The position numbers and the translations under genes are program-made. A stretch of DNA of 51,748 nt from Folioceros fuciformis (lineage: Eukaryota; Anthocerotophyta; Anthocerotopsida; Anthocerotales): positions 134,592-186,339 of the forward strand of contig JBNGIO010006232.1 in assembly GCA_049999805.1 (NCBI GenBank). Direction: 5' to 3'. Below the pieces are notes generated by a model, which had not been told where the DNA came from, did not search any database, and saw only the letters and a list, made by a program, of their open reading frames with translations. Shown here in pieces: positions 23,464 through 33,886 of this stretch; the first letter of the stretch is position 1; each line of letters begins with the position of its first letter.

Positions 23464-26421
23464 CTATTTTCTGACGGCAACTACAGCTACATTCCGCGGG
23501 GAAATAGCGGGGTCGAAGAGAGGCACCAATCTCGGCGAGTACTCCATGGAGGACGTTGCCTCCAACTCCTCCAAAAACAGAAGCCGGTCCAAGAGAATGA
23601 ACGCCTCCAGTGCCGGGGCCAGGACCGCGCGCAGCGTCCAAAACGGACCTATCAAATCCTGCAAGCAAGGCAGCACCTCGGATCTGATCAGAATCCTGCA
23701 AATGAATGAATGAATGAATGAGAGGAAGGATAGATGTGAGGATGCTATGGAACACACGCCTGGTGTGTAGTGACATGTACCAGGTGCGGCTCAATTTCCC
23801 GCCAAATTTCTTGCACCAGCTGGCGCGGAACGGGGCCAAGTCCCATGCGCTTCAGAGCCTCATTCGTGTACTCTTGGAACGCATCTCTGCGGCTGGGAAC
23901 ACAATGCTCCTTGGCTTGCCTCGTTATTGGACGGTTCGCTCCTTCCTCTGGTGATGAGGAGGAGCTGGAGGAGAGCACAAGAGGTGTCAGGACACAGCGG
24001 AGGTAGGGAAGGTTTGAGCTGATGTCACAGTGTGGAATACACGCTTACTTGGAAGATGGATCTTCTCTAGTAGTGGATTCCGCGTCCCTGCGAGCTTGCC
24101 TCCGCCGTCGTGCTTTCCCTAAGCGACCGACGCTGGGGCTGGCTGTGGCGATGTTTGGATAGAAACGATGCAGAACCTGCACGAAACGGTTGCCTTTGTA
24201 CGTGAATTTGCGTAAAGGACGAGGGAGTGGACAGGTGAAATGGTGGAGGACGAGGAAGAACTGAAATCCACCAATTGGAAGGCCGCTCGAAAGGCATGTA
24301 TGTCGAAATTCTGTCGAGCGGCTGCGATTCCGCAGTCTTTCCATCTTGCAGCGCTCTGCACACACGCCAGGCCTGGTTAGTGTCAGGAGACGTCACGCTT
24401 TTGGAAAGCATAGTGGTGATTCTCAAGCGTTTTTCTGGGCTGGGAGGAGAGATAACGCTACCTGACAAGCAAGATCTCTTCCATTTCGATGCAGCTGCAA
24501 GCCGAGGCTTTTAGCTCCTCTGCTGAGAGGGAAACCAGTTTCACAGCCTGGGTGGCCTGAAGTTGAAGTATCTTCGGACAGAAGATTATAGCAGCAACCC
24601 ACACATACGACGGCCTTCACCTGGTGGCACTCCGAGAATGCCCTGTGTCACATGCGGGAGGATGTCAGGAACATCGACGGCCGACGGAAGCGGTTACGTG
24701 CTGTCGGTTCAGACTTACCGCAGAATGTTTGCAGAAAGATCTCCACATGCATGCAAGCCGGCAAGCACCACTGAGCGGGACTTCTTCTTGGCTTGTGGTG
24801 CATGGGGTGAGCCTGAGAGACTATGGAAGTCGAGCATGGGCATCATGGAGGTCAAGGAGGTGGGCTCATTTCCTGAGGCAACCCTACATGTGTAGGTCTG
24901 GGGTCCTAAAACCTTATGATCGGACTCTTTGTCAGCTGCAAACAGGATGAAGGTAAACTGGTGACGAACACGCGTAGGATTATTCAACCTGCAAAAGCGA
25001 GCTCAGTGAAGCCGACAAGAGACTCACACAGGCGCAAGCGAGATTCGTAGTGCTTCTTGATTTTCACAGCCCGCTCATTTGTCACATTGGCATGATGTTT
25101 GCAGACATCCAGTGCCACCACTGGAAGCTGATAGTCGAATGCCAAGACCTGTGCGAGGTAGCCCTGCACCAACAGCGGAGCAACAGATGCTAAAAGGTCG
25201 GCCCGATCACAACACAGTCTTGAAGAAGAGAGTCGTCACTCATCACTTACCTGTCCAGCACCAACATCGATCACATCTGTTGCGTTCACCTCTTCTGCGA
25301 TGCTTGACACAAGTGCAGCCAGAAATCTTATCTATAGAAACAGTAGTACAGAGTCTGACTTAGATCTCCTGAGTTGGTTTGGAAGCTTTTATTCCACACA
25401 GCTGCCTGCTGACAAGCATGGTAGATTTCAAGGCAATCTGGGGTAGATGGTTACCTCATGTCGCTTCTTGGAACTCATTCCCTGTGCAACAACACTGCCA
25501 AGATGAGCCACCTGCAGAGGAAGGAGAAGGAAACGACTGAGCCATAAAGACATGGAGCCGCGAGGAGCTAAAACATCAGCCATCCAGTAACAGGCCAGGT
25601 GCAATTTCATCACATTGGTTCTAGTCTCAGCAGGTTAGCTATCTGGAGCCTGACATATAGTCTCAGTCTCAGGTGGGCTACCTGACAGAGAACCGGCTGC
25701 TGGAAAGCTGCGATAACAAACAAGTCCTTCCCTCCACAAGAAGGGCATCAAACCTGTCATGAGAATTGCTATTTGTTCAAGCACCAAGATTGACCAACAA
25801 ATGTGATGATTCAACATCTGTGCACCAACATCCTTATCATGCAGAAAGCAGGCTACGGCGTGTTCAGGTATGATCCATACCAGCTGGCCGCTGGTACGTG
25901 GTTCTCGCTCAAGAGCAAGAGCGTTCGCACTTGTCACGAATGACTGCAGAGAAGCCGGCCATGATTCCTGAATATTCCCACCAGTGATGCTGTAAGTCTA
26001 CATCGTCTCTACCTAACAGATACTTTACAGTCCAACGCAACAAGATAATCCGTTAGGTCCACCTGCAGTAATCCACACGGGAGAAGCAGCATCTCCTCCA
26101 TCTCCATATCTCGCAAAGCGGTCAGCCAGTCCCAGTCCACCAGCTCCCATAGCTTCTCCTGCCGGCCACCCCAACGACATCAGCTTCATTCCACTAGCTG
26201 CTGGCCCGATTTCCACCTCATCTAACAAGCTCAGGAGCCCGCTCGTCATTGAAAGCATCCAGCACAGACCTGAAAAAAGTCTACCACATGAGCGTCCCAA
26301 AGTGCCTTGTATGGTTTGACGAACTGGGCAATGGCCTCAAGCTTCTGCAAAGTAGCCACTGTCTCTTCATCTTCGTCGGATTGTTTCACCAGATGCGGAC
26401 GCGCAACCGAAATCGGAAGCA
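23464..26421 (-). CDS. METTL25/RRNAD1-type methyltransferase-fold protein
   Basis: Minus-strand gene, start ATG at 26421, first exon to 26270: MLPISVARPHLVKQSDEDEE and later AIAQFVKPYKALWDAHVVDF, the family N-terminus. The SAM-binding region lies near 25.0-25.4 kb: MSSKKRHEV, VIDVGAGQ joined to GYLAQVLAFDYQLPVVALDV. Further on are GLHACGDLSANILR (near 24.72 kb) and FQEYTNEALKRMGLG. The last exon (23658-23464) reads LRAVLAPALEAFILLDRLLF and VPLFDPAISPRNVAVVAV, the diagnostic C-terminus. The family is usually described as putative methyltransferases; the substrate in plants is not known to me. Frames show the last exon joins after IEPHL (donor at 23780). The final intron contains an (AATG)5 run at 23701-23720. 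Most middle exon borders are not resolved. Confidence 0.85.
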
Positions 26422-26680
26422 TGCTGATATGGGCAAGCTAGCTACCCATTGAGCTTCATTTGAGAGCCCGTGCGACGGTTGCTCTTTGCCAAACTGTCCC
26501 TAGTCATCTATAATAAGACTGAAGAATGTGTTTATAAAATCCAATTTTTGACGTTGTAAGGTAAAGAGTGCGTGTCCGATGATTCGCGGCCCATAGTTCG
26601 AGAACGGTTTCACGGCCGCTGTGGGGGTTCGAGTCTCGTCGAGAACATTGTATGACAAGGTGAATCGCAATAATTCACAT

Positions 26681-27012
26681 TTATGCCAGTTTGGTTACCT
26701 CATCTATGGAATACCGACGCGGACATTTATGCCAATTCGGGTTATCTCATCTATGGAATACCGACGCGGACATTTATGCCAGNNNNNNNNNNTGCCAGTT
26801 CGGGTTATCTCATCTATGGAATACCGACGCGGACATTTACGCCAGTTGGGTTATCTCATCTATGGAATACCGACGCGGACATTTACGCCAGTTTGGTTAT
26901 CTCATCTATGGAATATCGATGCGGACATTTATGCCAGTTTGGTTATCTCCTCTATGGAAATCTTGACAATGTGGTTATCTCATCTATGGAAATCTCATCT
27001 ATGGAATACCGT
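26681..27012. repeat. 46-47 bp minisatellite, about six units, interrupted by a short gap
   Basis: Repeated unit around catctatggaataccgacgc with starts at 26701, 26748, 26811, 26857, 26903 and 26949 (periods 47, then 46). The last units are shorter and degenerate to repeats of tctcatctatggaa. Ten N bases at 26783-26792 interrupt the array, so the true copy number is unknown. Open frames across it are repeat artefacts. Confidence 0.93.
26783..26792. other. Assembly gap (10 N)
   Basis: Ten N bases inside the minisatellite; flanking units suggest collapsed or unresolved copies. Confidence 0.99.
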
Positions 27013-27013
27013 G

Positions 27014-27023
27014 NNNNNNNNNN
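27014..27023. other. Assembly gap (10 N)
   Basis: Ten N bases at the boundary between the 46-bp array and the shorter 24-bp array. The same tctcatctatgg text lies on both sides. Confidence 0.99.
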
Positions 27024-27047
27024 TCTCATCTATGGAAATCTCATCTA

Positions 27048-27143
27048 TGGAATACCGTGGACAGGGACCACGGAATACCACGGACAGGGACTACGGAATA
27101 CCACGGACAAGGACTATGAAATACCACGGACAGGGACTACATA
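27048..27143. repeat. 24-bp minisatellite, four units
   Basis: Consecutive units of ggaataccacggacagggac (plus four more bases) with minor changes. The ggaatacc core is shared with the adjacent 46-bp array, so the two arrays probably arose from one seed. Confidence 0.9.
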
Positions 27144-28283
27144 CCAATGTTTTTTTATTGGAATACATATTTTATATGCAAATATATCATGGCATCTAAG
27201 GAATATTCCTCTACTCTAGCTTGCCACAACCCTATATACACTATATAGCGGGACAATCGGGAGCTCCCAATTCTCTTCCTGTCCTCGCTGCGCACGCTAC
27301 TAGTGCACAGTGTTAGTAGCGGGTGAATTTGATGTCCGGGTGCTTGGAAACAAGTTAACACTGATGCGTGGTTCTATAATCCTGAGGGGTTTGAGGACCA
27401 GACCCCCAAGCATGAATTCCACCCCAACTGGCCAGTTCCTCTCGAGCACTTGCAAGGTGATCATTTTGGCATCCGGCACGCTCCAGCTGGATGCAAGAGC
27501 AGGTGCGGCACTAGGTAGCTTGGAAGCCACCCCCGCCAGCTTACACCGGTCGTTGAACCAGAGGACCTGCTTAGACTTCCTGTTTCGAGCCTCCTGAGAT
27601 TGACTGCGATCTTGGAGCAAGCATAGTCCGACGCAAACTTCTCCCACAAGAATTGCTGGTTGATGGAAGGCCCTATACCAACCGAACTCCAGTTGCACGG
27701 GCTGGCTCTACAGCCAAGTTGTTGCACCTGGCAGCTTCATTGTGTGCCAACATCTGCTTCCGTGAAGTCAGCTTGGCAAGAGGCCTTCCTAGCAAGCCTG
27801 TCACCCTCCACACAGTTGTGGTTCTCGCATGAACCTACGGATGTTGTGTCCCCCTACTCGCCCCAGAGCTTGCTACAAAGCTGCACTTGGCCATGACCCA
27901 TCCCGATCGGGTCACAAAATAGGTGTCCCGATTGGGACACCTACTTTGTGCCCAATGACCGAAGTGGTCACAAACGTTATGCCCCTTATCATTGCACCGT
28001 ATACCTCCGCCCTAAAATATCTATGAAAGAACCCCTGCCCGTATCGATATTCCATACTCATCTACCAAGCTCATCCACATCATCTTACCTTCTCAAGCAT
28101 ATACCAAAAATGCTTTAAGAACATACATCCACTCCATTTAAGCTCCCCATTTGAAATACATATATTCATTGATAGATTTTGTAAGCTCTTGCACCAGGCA
28201 TATCCAGTTAAAATTCATCTACCTGGAAAACGTAAAAATTTCATCTATCCGGAAATAAGAGAATATAAAAAAGTCATAGGGGG
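27144..28283. other. Gene-poor region with hairpins
   Basis: About 1.1 kb with no recognised gene. An AT-rich part lies at 27140-27240. Open frames on both strands at 27.3-27.7 kb resemble no family I can name with confidence. The cluster of hairpins at 27894-27970 lies within it. Confidence 0.4.
27894..27970. repeat. Cluster of three adjacent hairpins
   Basis: Three palindromes in 77 bp. (1) tgaccc at 27894-27899 pairs with gggtca at 27909-27914. (2) A 17-bp stem with one mismatch, 27913-27929 with 27934-27950, loop gatt; the core is taggtgtccc / gggacaccta. (3) tgacc at 27956-27960 pairs with ggtca at 27966-27970. No open frame uses this stretch. It could be a MITE end, an RNA-processing hairpin or a protein-binding site. 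Confidence 0.8.
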
Positions 28284-28379
28284 ACTCGTGTATGGCATGC
28301 CAAAGGGGATACGCCCCCTCTCTCTCGGTTTTTTTCCAAACACACGGGGTTATGTGTCCCCTTCGGCGCGTACACGAGT
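28284..28379. repeat. Imperfect long hairpin (about 30-bp arms)
   Basis: The left arm begins actcgtgta and includes aaggggata at 28303-28311. The right arm ends tacacgagt near 28379 and includes tgtcccctt. The arms pair over about 30 bp with several mismatches and small bulges, around a loop of roughly 30 nt. Confidence 0.65.
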
Positions 28380-28586
28380 TTGAGGGCCAAAACCAAACCG
28401 GACAATCGACAGATGCATGAGAAAAAACTTGTGTGGAGGCCACTTGAAAGACGTTTTCTCGGATCGACCAAAAACCTGCCATCACCTTAGCCGAATCTCA
28501 CGCCGCCCATTCTCTACCTTTCCTACTCGAGGTTTAGGGTTTTGCATGCCTTCTACCTCCCAACGCACACGCCCAACCACTAAGGA

Positions 28587-29281
28587 AGGACAAGCACCTC
28601 GTTGGCCGCTGTCTACCCCACCCTTCACTTCCCTTGTTTCTTGCAATGTTGGCATCCACAGCTTCCAACTCTTGCTAGATAGCGTCGCGTTCCTCCCCGC
28701 ACCCGACACAAGAAACCCTCCCCAACCTCTTCGCCAGTTGTTGCCTGCGCATGACATCCAGGNNNNNNNNNNNNNNNNNNNNNNNNNNNNNNNNNNNNNN
28801 NNNNNNNNNNNNNNNNNNNNNNNNNNNNNNNNNNNNNNNNNNNNNNNNNNNNNNNNNNNNNNNNNNNNNNNNNNNNNNNNNNNNNNNNNNNNNNNNNNNN
28901 NNNNNNNNNNNNNNNNNNNNNNNNNNNNNNNNNNNNNNNNNNNNNNNNNNNNNNNNNNNNNNNNNNNNNNNNNNNNNNNNNNNNNNNNNNNNNNNNNNNN
29001 NNNNNNNNNNNNNNNNNNNNNNNNNNNNNNNNNNNNNNNNNNNNNNNNNNNNNNNNNNNNNNNNNNNNNNNNNNNNNNNNNNNNNNNNNNNNNNNNNNNN
29101 NNNNNNNNNNNNNNNNNNNNNNNNNNNNNNNNNNNNNNNNNNNNNNNNNNNNNNNNNNNNNNACCTCTGTATGAACCCCAGGGATCGTAGCATCCTCGCC
29201 ACCCCTACTACCTGTAGCCTCATCGCCACCCCAGCTATCGACATTCTCGCTCCTGATCCTTGAAGATGCAGCCTCCGTTGA
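28587..29281 (+). repeat. Left arm of large inverted repeat (foldback element), contains 400-N gap
   Basis: Positions about 28587-28762 match the reverse complement of 29898-30068, and 29163-29281 match the reverse complement of 29482-29600. Identity looks near 85% by eye, with conserved blocks such as gaaaccctccccaacctc. Translated, both arms keep the same protein text (TRNPPQP, RQLLPAHDI). The gap sits between the two matching blocks. Confidence 0.9.
28763..29162. other. Assembly gap (400 N)
   Basis: Run of 400 N inside the left arm of the inverted repeat. The right arm provides a 297-bp counterpart (29601-29897), so 400 is probably a placeholder length. Confidence 0.97.
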
Positions 29282-29481
29282 CCCTTCTGTAGACGCAACC
29301 ACCATTGCCGTTTCTATACGTGTTCTAGCCACGACCCCTATATGCCCGGGTTCAGGGCTCTTCCCTCCCATGCTTTCTGCTACCATTGCCCCTCCATCGA
29401 CTGTAGCGGCCACTGGCCCTCCTTCGGCATCAGCGGCTGCTACCCCTCCTCTAGCAGCAACGGCCTTCAACAGGCTGACCT

Positions 29482-30068
29482 TCAACGGAGGCTGCATCTT
29501 TGGGGATTAGGAGCGAGACTGTCGGTAGCTGGGGTGGCGATGAGGCTATAGGTAGTAGGGGTGGCGAGGATGCTACGATCCCTGGGGTTCATACAGAGGT
29601 TGAGGTGTTTGCAGCCAATGATGGTAGTGTAGCAACGCTTGCAGTTGTGGCAGTTGTGGTGGACGCACCTGCCGATGGGGAGAGTGGGGCGGGGGGAAGG
29701 GGATTGTGGACGTGCGGACACCGCTGAGGCAGGTGGGGAATATTGGCCACGGTGGCACAGATGCAAATGAGGCAACCCTAAAGATGATGTCCATGATTGC
29801 AGCAGGGAGGTAGGACTGGACGATAGGACTGGACGGAGGGCGGCAAACCACGGAGGCCAATCTATGCGGAGAATGGGGAATTTAGTCGATGGAGGTACCT
29901 AGATGTCATGAGCAGGCAACAACTGGCGAGGAGGTTGGGGAGGGTTTCTTGTGTTGGGTGCGGGGAGGAGCACAAGGTTGAGCAGCAAGAGATGGAAGTT
30001 GTGGACGCCAGCATTGCAAGAAACGGGGAAGTGGAGGATGGGGTAGGCAGCGGCCAACGAGGGGGGTG
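29482..30068 (-). repeat. Right arm of large inverted repeat
   Basis: Reverse-complement partner of 28587-29281. The arms start pairing at 29281/29482 (gatgcagcctccgttga against tcaacggaggctgcatc), leaving a 200-bp spacer at 29282-29481. This arm is complete, about 587 bp. No transposase or known domain was recognised in either strand. Both arms fade out at similar points near gcacc...tcgttggcc. Confidence 0.9.
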
Positions 30069-30490
30069 CAAACGCAAGGAGCACAATTAGAAGGGGAAGA
30101 GGGGTAGAATACGGAGCCGAAAAGTCCACTGAACCCAAGACCACGGTGGCGGAGGAGGGAAGTTGCGTACACAGACCCAAAATCAGGCTCAGAGGAGGAC
30201 GAGAGGAGACGACCCTAACCCCGACTCCCTGGCGGATGAGGTGTGGCTATAACACCCAGGAAGAATATCAACACAAGGGGTGAGAGCGACAATGCAGGCT
30301 CGCAGCGAGGAGGTGGGAGCGAGAAGGATGTGTTCCGTACCTTGAAGTCTATGATGGTTGTTGTGCACAAAGCGACGCAAGCATTGGTCATAGGGGTGGA
30401 GAACTTGAAGGCGGCTGTCGATACCTAAAGGCAAGCAACCCTACACTACCTGCTACGAAATTAGGGTATGCATAGAGGTTGCAGGTATAC

Positions 30491-30748
30491 ATAGGGGATG
30501 CAGATAGTTGTGGCTGTAGGGGATGTATGGAGAGTAATGGCTCGGGGTAGATGTGGATTGAGTGGTAGGCAGACACCCCATGAAGCAAACCCTTTTTTTG
30601 GTCAGAGGGTGTGCAGATAGAGTAGGGGATGCAGATAGAGTTGTGGTTGTAGGGATGTATGGAGAGTAATGGCTCGGGGTAGATGTGGATTGAGTGGTGT
30701 AGGCAGACACCCCATGAAGCAAACCCTTTTTTGGTCAGAGGGTGTGCA
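30491..30748. repeat. Two-copy tandem duplication, period about 131 bp
   Basis: The text from ggggatgcagatag (30494) through accccatgaagcaaaccc and gtcagagggtgtgca recurs from 30625 with few differences, mainly in homopolymer length and short indels. Near-identity indicates a young duplication. No gene is evident here. Confidence 0.9.
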
Positions 30749-30893
30749 TGCAGCGGCTTAGCAATAGAAACCCTGGCAAATAAACCCTGAACGTTGAGCA
30801 CCCAATTGTGTGGCTGATGGTTGCTCGTGGATATGCTGTGTTCTCCCATGGAAAAGTTTTGGAAGAGTTGATAGTCGATGTTGGGGAAAGACA

Positions 30894-30965
30894 GCACCTG
30901 CCAGACGCGAGTGCTGAAGGAAGCACAGATTGATGTAGATCTGTGCACTCGAGTCCGGCAGGTGC
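30894..30965. repeat. Stem-loop with 21-bp outer arms and nested inner stem
   Basis: 30894-30914 (gcacctgccagacgcgagtgc, 21 bp, shown here as two halves: gcacctgcc, agacgcgagtgc) pairs with 30945-30965 with about three mismatches. Nested inside, gcacagat at 30923-30930 pairs with atctgtgc at 30939-30946, sharing two bases with the outer arm. An 8-nt bulge separates the two stems on the left side only. Confidence 0.75.
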
Positions 30966-31625
30966 GTGATCGAATTCGAATTTTAGAATTTTAGATTGCG
31001 TGTGGCGCAGGGATTCTTCTTGATCGGTGGAGGCCGGAAGGGAGGCGAAGAGGAGAAGGGCCAGCAGTGTACAGGCATTCTGCACGGATTCCGCAGGGAG
31101 TTCCTGGCCGAAGCCTAGGATGTGGATGAGAGGCAGGTGGATGACTTTCCCAACCGACAACAGGGCGCGGGTATCGTGCTGGCAGAGCGCGAGATCAGAA
31201 TCCCAGAGTCCTTCAACGCAGTCGAGGGTGGACAGCGAGACAGCGCTAGCCAAGCCCACTTCCGCGAGCACATCAATGGCGATTTCGTGTACAACATTCG
31301 TCTCGGGCGAAAAGGACTACCCGCATGAAATGTGAGGAGATGGACTCCCATGTTTGCTCAAGTGTTATGGATGAGGTAATGAAAGTGAATTTCCATTTCG
31401 TTTGCCTCTATTTGTGGTGAAGTGCGAAGTGTGCATGAAATTGGATCCGGTACCAAGAAGGCCGAAACCGCCGAATTTGTGCAGGCCTGTTTCCCGCCTT
31501 CCCGAGTTTGAGCGTGTGTGGATCCATCCATTGCTGGCCCGGGACTTGCACCTCCTGCGGATCGATGAAGCTGATCGATTGAAGACGTGGCCTGGTGCGG
31601 AGGGACGGGACGCGGAGCGGGCTTC
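30966..31625. other. Region upstream of PIF1, no gene recognised
   Basis: About 660 bp. Open frames of 70-100 codons exist on both strands at 31.03-31.34 kb, but none has a motif I recognise. The part next to 31626 should include the PIF1 promoter and leader. Confidence 0.35.
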
Positions 31626-33599
31626 ATGGCAGCGGCACTCACAATGCCGCAGGTGGTGATACTGGAAGACAGCGACGATGACGCGCCCGGGGCCCGAGCG
31701 GCCGAGAAATCCATCACCAAGGAGCAGATGCAGCGTATGGCCAGGCACAGGGAGATGGCCCTTTCGCGGCGCCTTCAGATTCAGCAGCGCACGGCTCGTG
31801 TGCTGCCGCCTGCGGAGCCGGTTTCCGCTCAAGGTGGCTGTGGTTGGAGGCGTCCATGACGTTTGCGGAATTGAGGGAAATGCGGTGCTGACGGTCGCTT
31901 GTGTGGATGTGAATTCGCAGCATTTTGTTTGCAACAAGATGTGAGTGGGAGGGAGGCCGGAGGGATGCAGTCTACAGCTGGTTGTGAAGGGAATCCGATC
32001 TGCCTGGAGTCCGTGCCTGAGGCTAGGTTTTTGGAGGACCGGAGTAGCTTTTGCGTGGTTGAGAGCGGGGATGGCTGGAGGTCGGTGAAAAGGCGGCCGG
32101 TGCCCGTCCAGAGCTTTGGAAGGTTTGATTCTGGTGATGCTGCGGAGGCCGGGCCCGGGAAGAGGATGAAGGTGGAGGGAGTAGGCGTGCAACCTGGAGC
32201 TGTGGCGGGATTGGCTCCGAGCGGGAGAGAAGAGGTTGTGAAGAAGTTGGAGGCTGCGCCGTCGAAGCAGCAGATGCAGGTGCTTAGAGCAATCCAAGAG
32301 GGGAAGTCTGTTTTCGTGACGGGATCTGCCGGCACTGGGAAGAGTTTCTTGTTGGATTTTGCTATACGGATTTTGAAGATGATGCATGGTCCGGACACGG
32401 TGTTTGTGACGGCGTCCACTGGACTGGCGGCGTGTGCTTTGAGAGGGACTACGCTGCACTCGTTTGCTGGAGTGATGCCAGGGGAGAAGAGCAAAGAGGC
32501 ACTTGCGAGTGAGCTGAATGACAGGAGGAAGCACGAGGCCAGAGCACGATGGGCCAGGGCTCGTGCACTTATTATTGACGAGATCAGCATGATAGACGGT
32601 CAGTTCTTTGACAAGCTGGAGTACATCGGCAGAGCTGTGAAGAAGACTAGCCGTCCTTTCGGGGGGATCCAGCTTGTGGTCACTGGAGATTTCTTCCAGC
32701 TCCCGCCAATCGAGCGGAAAGGGTTCGCTTTCGAGGCTGCCACTTGGGCGCGGTGCTTCGACCTGCAGATTGAACTCTCGCAGGTCTTCAGGCAGGCAGA
32801 CCAGGATTTTGTGTCCATGCTGAACGAAATACGCAGAGGATCTTGTTCGGATAGAACCTATCAACGGCTTCTCACTTGTACAGATAGTGGTAGAATGGTG
32901 GATGGAGACAGAGTTGGCTATACTAAGCTGTACCCGCACAAGAATCAGGTGGGCCAGGAGAATGAAGTGAATCTGGAGTCACTCCAAGCGCAGAAATACG
33001 CCTTCCCTGCCAAGGATGAGATTTTCGTCAAAAACAAGCGAGCAGAGGACATGGTCGAGAAGCTGGGTGTGAGTCAGACGATTCGCCTTTGCGTCGGGGC
33101 ACAAGTGATGCTACTGAAGAATCTGGAGACGGGGATGGGCCTCGTGAACGGTGCCAGAGGGGTGGTGGTCGGCTTTTGCCCTACAGACAACCCCTCGGCT
33201 GCTCCATTTGTCAAGTTCCATAGCCCCTGCGGCATGTGGCCTGTGGTGGAGTTCGCAGGTGATCCCACACCCAGAGTGATGGGACCAGAGCCCTGGAGCA
33301 TCACGGAAGGTGATTACGAGCTGGCCAGGAGGACGCAAGTCCCTCTGTCCCTGGCATGGGCTCTCAGCGTCCACAAGTGCCAAGGCATGACTCTGGACAA
33401 GGTGGAGACAGATCTCTCAAGGTCATTCGGTGTGGGCATGGTGTACGTGGCTCTGTCCAGAGTGAAAAGCCTCGAGGGGTTGCGACTCCGAGGTCTGGAC
33501 AGGAGGAAGATCCAGGTCGATCCCAAGGTGAAGTTGTTCTACGACGAGCTCAGTGCCCAGGGCGAAGAAAGGCCTGATGCTGCTGCTGTTGCACACTAG
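31626..33599 (+). CDS. PIF1: PIF1-family DNA helicase
   Basis: Model: join(31626..31833, 31939..33599), 622 residues, one GT-AG phase-1 intron. PIF1 helicases are 5'-to-3' superfamily 1B enzymes acting at G-quadruplexes, telomeres, replication forks and mitochondrial DNA. Seen here: Q-motif region SKQQMQVLRAIQEGKSVFVT; Walker A GSAGTGKS at about residues 198-205; TASTGLAACALRGTTLHSFAG (given in part: ALRGTTLHSFAG); Walker B DEISMID at about 283; GDFFQLPP; QVFRQAD; the C-terminal LSLAWALSVHKCQGMTLD and VYVALSRVKSLEGLRL. All core motifs are intact. The first 190 residues are low-complexity with no clear domain; nuclear or organellar targeting cannot be decided. A 524-codon open frame on the opposite strand (31365-32939) is a shadow of this GC-rich gene. 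Confidence 0.96.
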
Positions 33600-33886
33600 T
33601 ACCTGTAGGTTGAATTTCACAGATTTGGAGAAGAACCTGGAGATGGCAGAATCCATGTCATCGCATGGTACATAACGTCTAGGAACTCCGGCGGCAAGTC
33701 ACCAAGCCCTCTTCTTCAAGCCGTGATGGACATAATTTCACCCCGCCGATTATGACAGCCATCCGTTCCGTTTCGTGGTGATGTGATATAGATATTTCAA
33801 AGTTGGCACTTGTCACGCCCTCCGAATTTTCTGACTACCTCTTGGTGTGAAGATCGAGTAGTTCCTCCGAGGGGACGTGAGCGGGG

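Noticed and set aside
26590-26640. tRNA gene or tRNA-derived SINE suggested by ggttcgagtc (B-box-like text)
   Set aside because: The T stem does not pair well, and I cannot find a matching acceptor stem, anticodon arm or A box.
26681-27143. CRISPR-like array
   Set aside because: The repeats are contiguous minisatellite units with no unique spacers, and the genome is a plant nuclear genome.
27300-27700. LINE reverse-transcriptase C-terminal fragment on the minus strand (GWYRAFHQP, WFNDRCKLAGVASK)
   Set aside because: Only a vague resemblance; no catalytic motif or flanking retroelement sequence.
28751-29497. Long open frames through the N gap on both strands
   Set aside because: Most of their length is unknown bases; only the palindrome arms contribute sequence.
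31365-32939. A 524-codon open frame on the minus strand opposite PIF1
   Set aside because: It has no recognisable domain and mirrors the codon bias of the PIF1 gene, whose helicase motifs are all intact on the plus strand.
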